Part shown: positions 28,041 through 37,796 of the stretch, in pieces | Layout of the letters: every line of letters begins with the position of its first letter | Numbering within the stretch: the stretch's first letter is position 1 | DNA from: Variovorax saccharolyticus | GTDB taxonomy: Bacteria; Pseudomonadota; Gammaproteobacteria; Burkholderiales; Burkholderiaceae_C | Reading direction: 5' to 3' | NCBI RefSeq assembly: GCF_030316765.1 | Contig: NZ_JASZYT010000010.1 | Span: 186,001-250,000, forward strand | Length of the DNA stretch: 64,000 nt | Notes under the pieces: model-generated | Seen by the model: only the letters and a program-made list of their open reading frames with translations | Told to the model about the DNA's origin: nothing | Databases searched by the model: none | Position numbers and translations under genes: made by a program

Positions 28041-29210
28041 TTACTTCTTGTCGCCGCCCGGCACCTTGCCTTCGACGCCCTTGACGTAGAAGTTGACGCC
28101 GCTCAGGAACTTGTCGTCGGCCACCGCGCCGGCAGCGACCACTTCCTTGCCGTCCTGGTCGACGATCGGGCCCTTCCAGATCGAGAAGCTGCCGTCTTTC
28201 AGGCCCTTCTTGATTTCCTCGACCTTGGCCTTGGTCTCGGCCGGCACGTCCTCGGCGATCGACACCAGGTCGATCGCGCCTTCCTTGACGCCCCACCAAG
28301 TCTGGCCGGTGGCCCACTTGCCGTCCAGCACGTCCTGCACCGCCTTGGTGTAGTACGGCGTCCAGTTGATGATGGCCGAGCCCAGGTGGGCCTTCGGGCC
28401 GTAGGCGGTCATGTCGGAATCCCAGCCGAAGGCGCGCTTGCCCTTTTCCTGGGCGGTCTTGAGCACGGCCGGCGAGTCGGTGTTCTGGAACAGCACGTCG
28501 GCGCCGCCGTTGATCAGGGCGGTGGCGGCCTCGGTTTCCTTGGGCGGGCTGAACCATTCGTTGACCCACACCACCTTGGTCGAGATCTTCGGATTGACCG
28601 ACTGGGCGCCCAGGGTGAAGCTGTTGATGTTGCGCAGCACTTCGGGGATCGGCACCGAGCCGACCACGCCCAGCGTGTTGCTCTTGGTCATCGAGCCCGC
28701 GATCACGCCGGCCATGTAGGCGCCTTCGTAGGTGCGGCTGTCGTAGGTGCGCATGTTCTCGGCCGTCTTGTAGCCGGTGGCGTGCTCGAACTTCACTTCC
28801 TTGTTGTCGGCCGCGACCTTGAGCATCGGTTCCATGTAGCCGAAGGTGGTGCCGAAGATCAGCTTGTTGCCCTGGCCCACCATGTCGCGGAACACGCGCT
28901 CGGCGTCGGCGCTCTCAGGCACGCTCTCGACGAAGGTGGTCTTGATCTTGTCGCCGAATTCCTTTTCGATCGCCTTGCGGGCGTTGTCGTGCGCGAAGGA
29001 CCAGCCGCCGTCGCCGACCGGGCCGACGTAGGCGAAGGCGATGTTCAGCGGTGCCTTCGGTGCCGGTGCCGCAGCGCTGGGCGCCGGGGCGGCAGGCGCC
29101 GCGGCGGGGGCTGCTGCCTCTTCCTTCTTGCCGCAGCCGATGAGGGCGGCCGAAGCGACCGCGGTCAGGGCAGCCAGCTTGAGCAGGGAACGCTTGTTCA
29201 GATCATTCAT
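28041..29210 (-). CDS. BMP-family purine nucleoside-type binding lipoprotein
   Basis: A 389-residue lipoprotein binding subunit of the ABC importer encoded upstream. The lipobox ALIGC (Cys26) is followed by a low-complexity Ala/Pro linker of about 30 residues, then the BMP domain begins LNIAFAYVGPVGDGGW. Length and domain match the PnrA/BmpA family. It is the last gene of the ATPase-permease-permease-BMP set and ends with a clear terminator. The ATG at 29210 gives the standard lipoprotein start. Confidence 0.93.
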   Translation of the reverse strand: MNDLNKRSLLKLAALTAVASAALIGCGKKEEAAAPAAAPAAPAPSAAAPAPKAPLNIAFAYVGPVGDGGWSFAHDNARKAIEKEFGDKIKTTFVESVPESADAERVFRDMVGQGNKLIFGTTFGYMEPMLKVAADNKEVKFEHATGYKTAENMRTYDSRTYEGAYMAGVIAGSMTKSNTLGVVGSVPIPEVLRNINSFTLGAQSVNPKISTKVVWVNEWFSPPKETEAATALINGGADVLFQNTDSPAVLKTAQEKGKRAFGWDSDMTAYGPKAHLGSAIINWTPYYTKAVQDVLDGKWATGQTWWGVKEGAIDLVSIAEDVPAETKAKVEEIKKGLKDGSFSIWKGPIVDQDGKEVVAAGAVADDKFLSGVNFYVKGVEGKVPGGDKK

Positions 29211-29261
29211 TGTTCGAAATCCTCGAAGGACGGGTTGGCGGAGAAACAAAAGGAAACGTGA

Positions 29262-30185
29262 TTATGAGCCGGGGTAGAAGGGTTTCCCAATCGAAGCCGG
29301 CATGTTGACGCGGATAAATGCGGGGTTGCGCGAGATCAGCGCCAGCACCACGATCGGCGCGATATAGGTCAGCATGCTCAGGAACTGGCTCGGGATGTTG
29401 ACGCCGGTGCTCTGCAGGTGAAAGCCCAGCATCGAGACGCCGCCGAACAGGTAGGCGCCGAGCAGCACCCGCACCGGCCGCCAGGTCGCGAAGGTGGTCA
29501 GCGCGAGCGCGATCCAGCCGCGGCCGGCGACCATGCCCTCGACCCACAGCGGCGTGTAGACGGTCGACAGGTAGGCGCCAGCGAGCCCGCACAGCGCGCC
29601 GCCCGCGATCACCGCCAGGAAGCGGATCCGGCGCACCGGATAGCCCAGGGCGTGCGAGGACTCCGGCGACTCGCCGACCGAGCGCAGCACCAGCCCGGCG
29701 CGTGTGCGGTACAGGAACCAGATCAGGCCGATGGTCAGCGCCACGGCGAAATACACCATCGGGTGATGGCGGAACAGCGCCGGGCCGATCAGCGGGATGT
29801 CGCCCAGGACCGGCAGCGCATAGGACACGCTCTCGGGCAGCTTGGCCTGCACGAAGTTGATGCCGACGAAGGCCGAGAAGCCGACCCCGAACAGGCTCAG
29901 CGCCAGCCCGGTCGCGTACTGGTTGGTGTTGAGCCAGATCACCAGCACGCCGAAGAAGGCCGCCAGCAGCGCGCCGGCCAGCATGCCGGCCAGGAAGCCG
30001 AGCCAGGGGTTGTGCGTGACCACCACGGTGGCGAAGCCGGCGATCGCGGCGCACAGCATCATGCCCTCGGCGCCGAGGTTGACGATGCCGGCCTTTTCGT
30101 TGATCAGGAGACCCAATGCCGCGATCGCGAGGACGGTGCCGGCGCTGAGCGTGGAGCCGAGCAGGAGTGCGTAGCTTTCCATCAT
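29262..30185 (-). CDS. ABC transporter permease 2 (BMP-type nucleoside importer)
   Basis: A 307-residue integral membrane permease of the BPD_transp_2 family, with about eight helices and the typical INEKAGIVNLGAEGMMLC motif near residue 30. It pairs with permease 1 to form the membrane channel. Its start overlaps the stop of permease 1 by 4 bp (ATGA) at 30185. It is followed after 51 bp by the binding lipoprotein. Confidence 0.93.
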   Translation of the reverse strand: MMESYALLLGSTLSAGTVLAIAALGLLINEKAGIVNLGAEGMMLCAAIAGFATVVVTHNPWLGFLAGMLAGALLAAFFGVLVIWLNTNQYATGLALSLFGVGFSAFVGINFVQAKLPESVSYALPVLGDIPLIGPALFRHHPMVYFAVALTIGLIWFLYRTRAGLVLRSVGESPESSHALGYPVRRIRFLAVIAGGALCGLAGAYLSTVYTPLWVEGMVAGRGWIALALTTFATWRPVRVLLGAYLFGGVSMLGFHLQSTGVNIPSQFLSMLTYIAPIVVLALISRNPAFIRVNMPASIGKPFYPGS

Positions 30186-31333
30186 GCGGCTCCTTCGGTC
30201 GGGCGGGCCACGGGGGCCGTCAGGGGTGTACTCGCTTGCAGAGAGCCGGTCCCGGAGGTCGAGACGACCATCTTGACCGCCGCCTTGCGCTTGATCCGGT
30301 AGGCGATCAGCGTGTCGCAGGCCAGCAGCGTGAACAGCAGCAGGCCCTGGAACACGCCGGTCAGGGATTTGGGCAGCCCGAGGCGCGACTGGGCGAGTTC
30401 GCCGCCGATGTAGAACATGCTCATGAGGATGGCGGAGAAGATCATGCCGACCGGATGCAGCCGGCCGACGAAGGCGACGATGATCGCCGCGAAGCCGTAG
30501 CCCGCCGGCACGTAGGGCGTGAGCTGGCCGATCGGGCCCGCCACTTCGAGCGCGCCCGCCAGGCCGGCCGCGCCGCCTGAAGTCAAGAGCGCGATCCAGA
30601 CCGCGCGCCGGGCCGAGAAGCCCGCGTAGCGCGCGGCCGCCGGCGCCAGGCCGCCGACCTGCTGGGCGAAGCCGGCGCGGGTGCGGAACAGGAAGATCCA
30701 CAGCGCCGCCGAGCCGGCCAGCGCGATCAGCAGGCCGATGCTCACGCGCGAACCCTTGATGAGCCGCGGGATCTGCGTCACCGCGTCGAAGGTCTTGGTC
30801 TGCGGGAAGTTGTAGCCCTGCGGATCCTTCCATGGCCCGTAGACCATGTAGCCCAGCAGCAGCACCGCGACGTAGACCAGCATCAGGCTCACGAGGATCT
30901 CGTTGGCGTTGAACTTGTCGCGCAGGAAGGCCACGATGCCGGCCCAGACCATGCCGCCCAGGATGCCCGCGACCAGGATCGCTGCGACGATCCAGCCGCC
31001 GGTGGACTTGTCGGCCAGCAGGGCAACGCCGCCGGCCGCGATGGCGCCGAACACGAACTGCCCTTCGGCGCCGATGTTCCAGACGTTGGAGCGGAAGCAC
31101 ACGGCGAGGCCGAGCGCGATGATCAGCAGCGGCGTCGCCTTGACCATCAGTTCGCCGAGCGCGTAGCCGCTCTTGATCGGCTCCCAGAAGAAGACCGCCA
31201 GGCCCTTGACCGGGTCCTTGCCGAGCAGCGCGAACAGCACCATGCCGATCAGCACGGTGATCAGCAGCGCCAGGATCGGCGAGCCGTAGCTCCAGAAGCG
31301 CGACAGCTGCGGGCGGGGTTCGAGCTTAAGCAT
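30182..31333 (-). CDS. ABC transporter permease 1 (BMP-type nucleoside importer)
   Basis: A 383-residue permease of the same family, with a longer N-terminus and the SNVWNIGAEGQFVFGA motif typical for the first permease of these systems. It overlaps the ATPase gene by 8 bp and the second permease by 4 bp, so the four genes form one unit. Known relatives (RnsBACD, NupABC, BmpA systems) import purine nucleosides. Confidence 0.93.
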   Translation of the reverse strand: MLKLEPRPQLSRFWSYGSPILALLITVLIGMVLFALLGKDPVKGLAVFFWEPIKSGYALGELMVKATPLLIIALGLAVCFRSNVWNIGAEGQFVFGAIAAGGVALLADKSTGGWIVAAILVAGILGGMVWAGIVAFLRDKFNANEILVSLMLVYVAVLLLGYMVYGPWKDPQGYNFPQTKTFDAVTQIPRLIKGSRVSIGLLIALAGSAALWIFLFRTRAGFAQQVGGLAPAAARYAGFSARRAVWIALLTSGGAAGLAGALEVAGPIGQLTPYVPAGYGFAAIIVAFVGRLHPVGMIFSAILMSMFYIGGELAQSRLGLPKSLTGVFQGLLLFTLLACDTLIAYRIKRKAAVKMVVSTSGTGSLQASTPLTAPVARPTEGAA

Positions 31334-32867
31334 GGGCCACCTCCTTGGCCGCCGCGGCGGCGTGATGCGCGCCGTCCCAGAGTCCGCTCATCCACTCGCC
31401 GATCTGCGGCACGGTGGCGGCGGCACGATCGATCGAGGGTGACAGCCGGCCCTTGGCGATGACGTGCAGGCGATCGCAGATCTCGAACAGTTCGTCGAGC
31501 TCCTCGCTGACCACCAGCACCGCGCAGCCGGCGTCGCGCAGCGCCAGGATCTCGCCGCGGATCAGGGCCGCGGCGCCGACGTCCACGCCCCAGGTCGGCT
31601 GCGAGACGATGAAGATCTTCGGGTCGGCGTCGATCTCGCGCCCGACGATGAACTTCTGCAGGTTGCCGCCCGACAGCGAGCGCGCGGCGGCGTTCGGGCC
31701 GCCGGCCTTGACGTTGAAGCGCTGGATGATCTTGCCGGCATGCTGCTGCAGCGCGCCGGTGCGGATCCAGCCGCCCTTGCCGACCGCGTTGCTGCGGGTC
31801 AGCAGCATGTTCTGCGCCAGGCCGAGGGTCGGCACCGCGCCGCGGCCCAGCCGCTCCTCGGGCACGAAGTGCAGCCCCAGCGCGCGCCGCCGGCGCGGCC
31901 TGAAATGCGCGGCCGGCTCGCCGAAGACCTCGATCATGCGGGCCTCGGCCCGCGTGTCCTCGCCCGAAAGCGCGTAGAGCAGCTCCTTCTGGCCGTTGCC
32001 CGAGACGCCCGCGATGCCCACCACCTCGCCGGCCCGGACGTCGAGCGAGATGCCGTCGAGGTCGACCCCGAACTGGTCCTCGCGCGCCAGGCTCAGGGCC
32101 TTGACCCGCAGCGCCACGCCGCCGACCTTCACCGGCCGGTGCTGCAGCGGCGGCGGCTCGGCGCCGATCATCAGCCGCGACAGCGATTCGTTGGATTCCT
32201 GCTGCGGATTGCACACGCCCGTGACCTTGCCGCCGCGCAGCACGGTGCAGGCCGTGCACAGCTCGCGGATCTCGTGCAGCTTGTGGCTGATGTAGAGGAT
32301 GCTGCAGCCTTCCGAGGCCAGTTTCTTCAGCACCACGAACAGTTTCTGCACCGCCTGGGGCGTCAGCACGGAAGTCGGCTCGTCGAGGATCAGCAGCTTG
32401 GGGTCGGTGAGCAGCGCGCGGATGATCTCGACCCGCTGCATCTCGCCGACCGACAGCGTGTGGACCGGCCGGGCTGGGTCGATGTCCAGCCCGTACTCGG
32501 CCGCCTTGGCCTGGACCCGGCGCGCCACCTCGGCCAGCGCCAGGCTCTTGTCGAGCCCGAGCCAGACGTTCTCGGCCACCGTCAGGGTGTCGAACAGGCT
32601 GAAGTGCTGGAACACCATGCTGATGCCGAGCGCCCGCGCCTCTTGCGGGTTGCGCACGTTGACCGGCTGGCCGTTGAACATCACGCTGCCTTCATCGGGC
32701 TTGACCGAGCCGTAGATGATCTTCATGAGCGTGGACTTGCCGGCGCCATTCTCGCCGAGGACCGCGTGGGTTTCGCCGGGTTCGACCACGAGCGAGACGT
32801 CGCTGTTGGCGACCACCGCGGGATAGCGCTTCGTGATGTGCGCGAGCTGGAGTCTGTGGATTGTCAT
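31326..32867 (-). CDS. ABC transporter ATP-binding protein with two nucleotide-binding domains
   Basis: A 513-residue double ATPase of the sugar/nucleoside type. The first domain has Walker A GENGAGKST near residue 38, signature LSVGEMQRVE and DEPTSVL; the second has the degenerate Walker A GVSGNGQKE and an intact LSGGNLQKFIVGRE signature. This asymmetry is normal in the family. It heads the importer operon, upstream of the permeases. The NCS2 permease gene is 40 bp upstream on the same strand and may belong to the same transcript. Confidence 0.94.
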   Translation of the reverse strand: MTIHRLQLAHITKRYPAVVANSDVSLVVEPGETHAVLGENGAGKSTLMKIIYGSVKPDEGSVMFNGQPVNVRNPQEARALGISMVFQHFSLFDTLTVAENVWLGLDKSLALAEVARRVQAKAAEYGLDIDPARPVHTLSVGEMQRVEIIRALLTDPKLLILDEPTSVLTPQAVQKLFVVLKKLASEGCSILYISHKLHEIRELCTACTVLRGGKVTGVCNPQQESNESLSRLMIGAEPPPLQHRPVKVGGVALRVKALSLAREDQFGVDLDGISLDVRAGEVVGIAGVSGNGQKELLYALSGEDTRAEARMIEVFGEPAAHFRPRRRRALGLHFVPEERLGRGAVPTLGLAQNMLLTRSNAVGKGGWIRTGALQQHAGKIIQRFNVKAGGPNAAARSLSGGNLQKFIVGREIDADPKIFIVSQPTWGVDVGAAALIRGEILALRDAGCAVLVVSEELDELFEICDRLHVIAKGRLSPSIDRAAATVPQIGEWMSGLWDGAHHAAAAAKEVAHA

Positions 32868-32907
32868 GCCTGTGCCTGGCCTTTTGGTTTTTAGCGACGC
32901 ATTGTCG

Positions 32908-34272
32908 TCAGTGTCCGCCGATATAAATGAACTTGAACAGGAAAACGCCGCCGATCAGCCACACCATCCAGTGCACCTGCCGGCCCTGGCCGGTGAACAG
33001 CTTCAGCACCGCGTAGGTGATGAAGCCGAAGGCCAGGCCGTTGGCGATCGAATAGGTGAAGGGCATGGCCAGCGCCGTGACCGCCGCCGGGATCACCTCG
33101 GTCGTCTCGTCCCAATCGAGTTCGGTCAGTTCCCTAAGCATCAAACAGGCCACGAAGAACAGGGCGGGCGCCGTGGCATAGGCCGGCACCGCGCCGGCCA
33201 GCGGCGAGATCACCAGGGCCGCCAGGAACAGCACCGCCACCGTGAGGGCCGTGAGGCCGGTGCGTCCGCCGGCCTGCACCCCGGCCGCGCTTTCCACATA
33301 GGCGGTGGTGCTCGAGGTGCCGAGCAGCGAGCCGGCGAAGATCGCGCCGCTGTCGGCCAGCAGCGCCTTGTTGAGCCGGTCCATCTTGGCCGGCACCAGC
33401 AGGCCGGCGCGGCGGGCCACGCCCATCAGGGTGCCGGTGGCGTCGAACAGCTCGACCAGGAAGAACACCAGGATCACGTTGAGGATGCCGCCCGAGAGCG
33501 CTGACTTGATGTCCAGCTGCAGAAAGGTCGGTGCGATCGAGGGCGGTGCCGCGAAGATGCCGTGGAAGGCGTTGCCGGCGAAGAAGAAGGACGCCACGGT
33601 GACCGCGATGATGCCGATCAGGATCGCGCCCGGCACCTTGAGCCGGTCGAGCACCACGATCAGGAAGAAGCCGATCGTCGCCAGCACCACCTGGGGCGTG
33701 TGCAGGTCGCCGAGCGTGATGTAGGTGGCCTTCGAAGGCGCCACGATGCCGGCGCTCTTGAGCGCGATGATCGCCAGGAACAGCCCGATGCCGACCGTGA
33801 TCGCGATCCGGATCGAATGCGGGATGCCGCGGATGATCAGCTCGCGCAGCTTGAACACCGTGACCAGCAGGAACAGGCAGCCCGAGACGAACACCGCCCC
33901 CAGCGCCGCCTGCCAGGTGAAGCCCATCTGGCCGACCACCACGTAGGCGAAGTAGGCGTTCAGGCCCATGCCCGGCGCCAGCGCGATCGGGTAGTTGGCG
34001 TAGAGCGCCATGATGCCGGTGCCCAGGGCGGCGATCAGGCAGGTGGCGACGAACACCGCGTCCTTCGGCATGCCCGCGTCGCCGAGGATCGACGGGTTGA
34101 CGAAGATGATGTACGCCATCGTCAGGAAGGTCGTGAGGCCCGCCACCAGTTCGGTGCGCACCGTGGTGCCGTGCTCGCTGAGCTTGAATATCCGCTCCGC
34201 CCAGCCGCCCGCGGCAGGGCGCGGCGAGGTGACGCGCTCATGGGGCTCGAGCGCTTGTTCTGTCCGGTTCAT
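32908..34272 (-). CDS. NCS2-family purine permease (AzgA-like)
   Basis: A 454-residue permease with about 13 helices. Motifs of the AzgA/GhxP subgroup are present: FLTMAYIIFVNPSIL near the N-terminus, ALAPGMGLNAYFAY and later SSTTAYVESAAGV. Members import adenine, guanine or hypoxanthine by proton symport. Its location, upstream of the BMP-type importer and downstream of a LysR gene beside xdhAB, strengthens a purine role. No riboswitch was recognised in its leader. Confidence 0.92.
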   Translation of the reverse strand: MNRTEQALEPHERVTSPRPAAGGWAERIFKLSEHGTTVRTELVAGLTTFLTMAYIIFVNPSILGDAGMPKDAVFVATCLIAALGTGIMALYANYPIALAPGMGLNAYFAYVVVGQMGFTWQAALGAVFVSGCLFLLVTVFKLRELIIRGIPHSIRIAITVGIGLFLAIIALKSAGIVAPSKATYITLGDLHTPQVVLATIGFFLIVVLDRLKVPGAILIGIIAVTVASFFFAGNAFHGIFAAPPSIAPTFLQLDIKSALSGGILNVILVFFLVELFDATGTLMGVARRAGLLVPAKMDRLNKALLADSGAIFAGSLLGTSSTTAYVESAAGVQAGGRTGLTALTVAVLFLAALVISPLAGAVPAYATAPALFFVACLMLRELTELDWDETTEVIPAAVTALAMPFTYSIANGLAFGFITYAVLKLFTGQGRQVHWMVWLIGGVFLFKFIYIGGH

Positions 34273-34352
34273 CGCTTTGTCTCCGTCTCTTTATGGGGTG
34301 TCCGTGGCGTTCCTGTCGGTGTCGCGACGCCGGCGCGAAATCTCGAATCGGC

Positions 34353-35306
34353 CTAGTCGGGCGCCGGCGCGGCGGGCGGCGGCCGCAGCGACGCCGCCAC
34401 CGCCTTGGCACGCTCGCGCAGCCAGCGCGCCGAGCTCGACGAATGGGTGCGCTCGTGCCACAGCTGGTAGTACATGAGGCGCGGCAGCGGCACCGGGCAA
34501 TCGAGGATCGCGACCGGCAGCCGGTCGACGAAGCGCTCGCAGTACTGGCGGCCGGTGGTCAGCACCAGCAGGCTCGAGGCCACCATGTCGGGGATCAGCC
34601 CGAAGTGGGCGCAGCGGGCCATGATGTTGCGCTGCCGGCCCATCTCGTCGAGCATCTGGTCGATGATCCCGCGCGCGCCCGGATGCAGCGGGGTCGGCGC
34701 GATGTGCTCGGCCGCGAGCCAGCTCTCGAGGTCCCAGCCGCGGCGCACCGCCGGATGGTCCCTGCTGACCAGCGAGACGATCTCGTCGCCGAAGAGGCGC
34801 GCCATGTGCAGGTCTTCCGGCGGCTTGAGCCAGTTGCCGATCACCAGGTCGACCTGGCCGAGCGACAGGTGCGAGTGGTAGTCCGAATCGGAGGACAGCG
34901 GGTGGATCTCGATGTGGCACAGCGGTGCCTGGCTCTTGATCTGCGCCACCAGCAGCGGCAGGAACTGCGGGTCCATGTAGTCGCTGGCCGCGATCCTGAA
35001 GGTGGTGGCCGCGGTCTGCGGGTCGAAGCCGCGGGCGTCGCTGAACAACACCTCGGCCGAGCGCAGGATGGCGGCCGCCGGATCGATCATGCGCAGCCCG
35101 GCATCGGTCGGCACCATGCCCGAGCCCGAGCGCACCAGCAGCGGGTCGCCCGACAGCTCCCGCAGCCGCTTGAGGGCGGCGGAAACGGCGGGCTGGTACA
35201 TCCCCAATCGGATGGCGGCTCGCGAGACGCTGCGGTCGGTCAGCACGGTGTGTAGAACCCGGATTAGATGAAGATCGATCTTGTCGAGAAGCGCCTGGTC
35301 TCTCAT
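34353..35306 (-). CDS. LysR-family transcriptional regulator next to xdhB
   Basis: A 317-residue LTTR with an N-terminal helix-turn-helix (SVSRAAIRLGMYQPAVSAAL region at about 25-50) and a C-terminal effector domain. It lies between xdhAB upstream and the purine permease downstream, all on one strand. A regulator of purine catabolism is the natural inference; the effector could be xanthine, hypoxanthine or urate but this is unproven. The start ATG at 35306 immediately follows a 9-bp hairpin. Confidence 0.9.
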   Translation of the reverse strand: MRDQALLDKIDLHLIRVLHTVLTDRSVSRAAIRLGMYQPAVSAALKRLRELSGDPLLVRSGSGMVPTDAGLRMIDPAAAILRSAEVLFSDARGFDPQTAATTFRIAASDYMDPQFLPLLVAQIKSQAPLCHIEIHPLSSDSDYHSHLSLGQVDLVIGNWLKPPEDLHMARLFGDEIVSLVSRDHPAVRRGWDLESWLAAEHIAPTPLHPGARGIIDQMLDEMGRQRNIMARCAHFGLIPDMVASSLLVLTTGRQYCERFVDRLPVAILDCPVPLPRLMYYQLWHERTHSSSSARWLRERAKAVAASLRPPPAAPAPD

Positions 35307-35307
35307 G

Positions 35308-35340
35308 ACTGCCCGCCGTGGTCTGGAATGTGCGGGCAGT
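35308..35340. promoter_or_regulatory. 9-bp inverted repeat between xdhB and lysR
   Basis: ACTGCCCGC at 35308-35316 and GCGGGCAGT at 35332-35340 pair perfectly around a 15-base loop, in the 65-bp gap between the xdhB stop and the LysR start. No T-run follows in the reading direction, so it is not a classic terminator. It may be a regulator site or an RNA structure that hides the LysR start. Confidence 0.45.
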
Positions 35341-35371
35341 TATACAGCGCAGCAATCACATGAAAAGGCCC

Positions 35372-37795
35372 TCAGGCGCCAGCCTGAACCGCGGTGATCG
35401 CGTTCAGGATCGCCTCGCTGGTGGCGGGCGCCCGCAGCGGCGGGTCGACCTTGTGATCGCCGGCCGCCGACACCGCATCGCGGATCGCGAAGAAGACCGA
35501 GAACGGCAGCAAGAGCGGCGGCTCGCCGACCGCCTTGCTGCGGTGGATCGAGTCCTCGAAGTTCTGGCCCTCGAACAGCCGCACGTTGAAGACCGGCGGA
35601 CAGTCGTTGGCGGTCGGGATCTTGTAGGTGCTCGGGGCATGCGTGGTCAGCAGGCCGGTCTTGGGATGCCAGACCAGCTCTTCGGTCGTGAGCCAGCCCA
35701 TGCCCTGGATGAAGGCGCCCTCGACCTGGCCGATGTCGACCGCCGGGTTCAGCGACTTGCCGGCATCGTGCAGGATGTCGGCACGCAGGAGCTTCCACTC
35801 GCCGGTCAGCGTGTCGACGACCACCTCGCTCACGGCGGCGCCGTAAGCGAAGTAGAAGAACGGCCGGCCGAACATCTTGTCCTTGTCCCAGCTGAGGCCC
35901 GGGGTGGCGTAGAAGCCGTCGGACCAGAGTTGCACCCGGTCGAGGTAGGCCTCGCCGACCACGGTGCCGAAGGGCAAGGTGCGGCCGTTGACCTCGACCT
36001 TGTCGTTGGCGAAGCGCACCTGCGACGCTTCGCCGCCATGGCGCGCCGCGGCGCAGGCGGCCAGCCGCTCGCGGATCTGGCGGGCGGCGTCCTGCGCCGC
36101 CTTGCCGTTCAGGTCGGCACCGGTCGATGCCGCCGTGGCCGAGGTGTTGGCCACCTTCTGGGTGTCGGTCGCCGTCACCCGCACGCTCTCGAAGCTGACG
36201 CCGAGCTCGTGCGCCACCACCTGCGCCACCTTGGTGTTGAGGCCCTGCCCCATCTCGGTACCGCCGTGGTTCACGAGGATCGAGCCGTCGGTGTAGACAT
36301 GGACCAGCGCGCCGGCCTGGTTGAAGTGCTTGACGTTGAACGAAATGCCGAACTTGAGCGGCGCCAGCGCGATGCCGCGCTTGAGCACCGGGCTCTTGGC
36401 GTTGAAGGCCGCGATCTCCTCGCGCCGCGCGCGGTAGCTGCTGCTGGCCTCCAGTTCGGCCACCAGCTCGTGGATGATGTTGTCGCTGACCAGCTGGCCG
36501 TAGGGCGTGACGTTGTTCTCGCCCTTGCCGTAGAAGTTGACCCGCCGCACGTCGAGCGGATCGCGGCCCAGTTCGCGTGCCACGCTGTCCAGGATGTTCT
36601 CGATCGCGATCGCGCCCTGCGGCCCGCCGAAGCCGCGGAAGGCGGTGTTGCTCTGGGTGTTGGTCTTGCCCGAGTAGCCGTGCATGGCGACGTCGGGCAG
36701 CCAGTAGGCGTTGTCGAAGTGGCACAGCGCGCGGGTCATCACCGGCCCCGACAGGTCGGCCGAATGGCCGGCGCGCGAAACCATCGAGATCTCGGCGCCG
36801 AGGATGCGGCCCTCGTCGTCGTAGCCGACCTCGTACTCGTACCAGAAGCAGTGGCGCCGGCCGGTGATCATGAAGTCGTCGTCGCGGTCCAGCCGCAGCT
36901 TGACAGGCCGCTGCAGCTTGTTCGCCGCCACCGAGGCCACGCAGGCGAACAGGGCCGATTGCGATTCCTTGCCGCCGAAGCCGCCGCCCATGCGCCGGCA
37001 CTCGACATGCACCTCGTTGGCCTGCAGGTGCAGCGCATGCGCCACCAGGTGCTGCATCTCGCTGGGATGCTGGGTCGAGCAGTAGACGTGCATCGCGCCG
37101 CCCTCCTTCGGGATCGCGTAGCTGATCTGCCCTTCGAGGTAGAACTGCTCCTGGCCGCCGACGTCGAGCTCGGCCTTCAGGCGGTGCGGTGCCTTGGCGA
37201 TCGCGGCCCGCGCGCCGCCATCGTTCGTGCTGCGCACCAGGTGCATCGGCGGCACCACGTACTGCCCCCTGGCATGCGCATCCTGAGGCGTCAGCACCGG
37301 CGGCTCGGCCTCGATGTCGAGCGCCTCCCTGGCACGGGCCGCGGCGCGGCGGGCGGCGTCGCGGGTCTGGGCGACCACCGCGAACACCGGCTGGCCCAGG
37401 TAGCGGATGTCGCCGCTGCAGAGGATCGGATCGTCGTGAATGATCGAGCCGCAGTCGTTGCTGCCCGGGATGTCGGCCGCGGTGAGCACGGCGACCACGC
37501 CCGGCATCGCCCGGATGGCGTCGAGCTTCATGTCCTTGAGGCGCCCGTTGGCCACCGGCGACAGGCCCAGGGCGCAGTGCAGCGTGCCCGCGAGCTCGGG
37601 GATGTCGTCGATGTAGGTGGCTTCGCCGGCCACGTGCAGGGCGGCCGATTCGTGCGGCCGGCTGATGCCGACGCGGGCGCCGTCGTCATGCGCCCGGGCC
37701 TCGGCCTTGGCGTCGATGCGCGCGGCGGTGTTGGTCAGGTAGTCGGCGAAGGCCTCGGCGGACTGGAACAGGCTGGGATCGAGGGGTTTGTTCAT
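35372..37795 (-). CDS. xdhB: Xanthine dehydrogenase molybdopterin-binding subunit
   Basis: An 807-residue large subunit. It starts as xanthine dehydrogenase large subunits do (VGISRPHESAALHVAGEATYIDDIPE), has RRMGGGFGGKESQ near residue 265, and ends with SKAVGEPPLLLPFSVFFAIRDAV, whose Glu is the catalytic base. It oxidises hypoxanthine and xanthine to urate at the Mo cofactor with XdhA. It begins one base after the xdhA stop. No xdhC-like maturation gene follows; the next gene is LysR. Confidence 0.96.
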   Translation of the reverse strand: MNKPLDPSLFQSAEAFADYLTNTAARIDAKAEARAHDDGARVGISRPHESAALHVAGEATYIDDIPELAGTLHCALGLSPVANGRLKDMKLDAIRAMPGVVAVLTAADIPGSNDCGSIIHDDPILCSGDIRYLGQPVFAVVAQTRDAARRAAARAREALDIEAEPPVLTPQDAHARGQYVVPPMHLVRSTNDGGARAAIAKAPHRLKAELDVGGQEQFYLEGQISYAIPKEGGAMHVYCSTQHPSEMQHLVAHALHLQANEVHVECRRMGGGFGGKESQSALFACVASVAANKLQRPVKLRLDRDDDFMITGRRHCFWYEYEVGYDDEGRILGAEISMVSRAGHSADLSGPVMTRALCHFDNAYWLPDVAMHGYSGKTNTQSNTAFRGFGGPQGAIAIENILDSVARELGRDPLDVRRVNFYGKGENNVTPYGQLVSDNIIHELVAELEASSSYRARREEIAAFNAKSPVLKRGIALAPLKFGISFNVKHFNQAGALVHVYTDGSILVNHGGTEMGQGLNTKVAQVVAHELGVSFESVRVTATDTQKVANTSATAASTGADLNGKAAQDAARQIRERLAACAAARHGGEASQVRFANDKVEVNGRTLPFGTVVGEAYLDRVQLWSDGFYATPGLSWDKDKMFGRPFFYFAYGAAVSEVVVDTLTGEWKLLRADILHDAGKSLNPAVDIGQVEGAFIQGMGWLTTEELVWHPKTGLLTTHAPSTYKIPTANDCPPVFNVRLFEGQNFEDSIHRSKAVGEPPLLLPFSVFFAIRDAVSAAGDHKVDPPLRAPATSEAILNAITAVQAGA

Positions 37796-37796
37796 C

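Noticed and set aside
34273..34352. A purine riboswitch in front of the NCS2 permease or the importer
   Set aside because: The 80-bp gap shows no conserved purine-riboswitch loops or stems, and such riboswitches are rare in this group.
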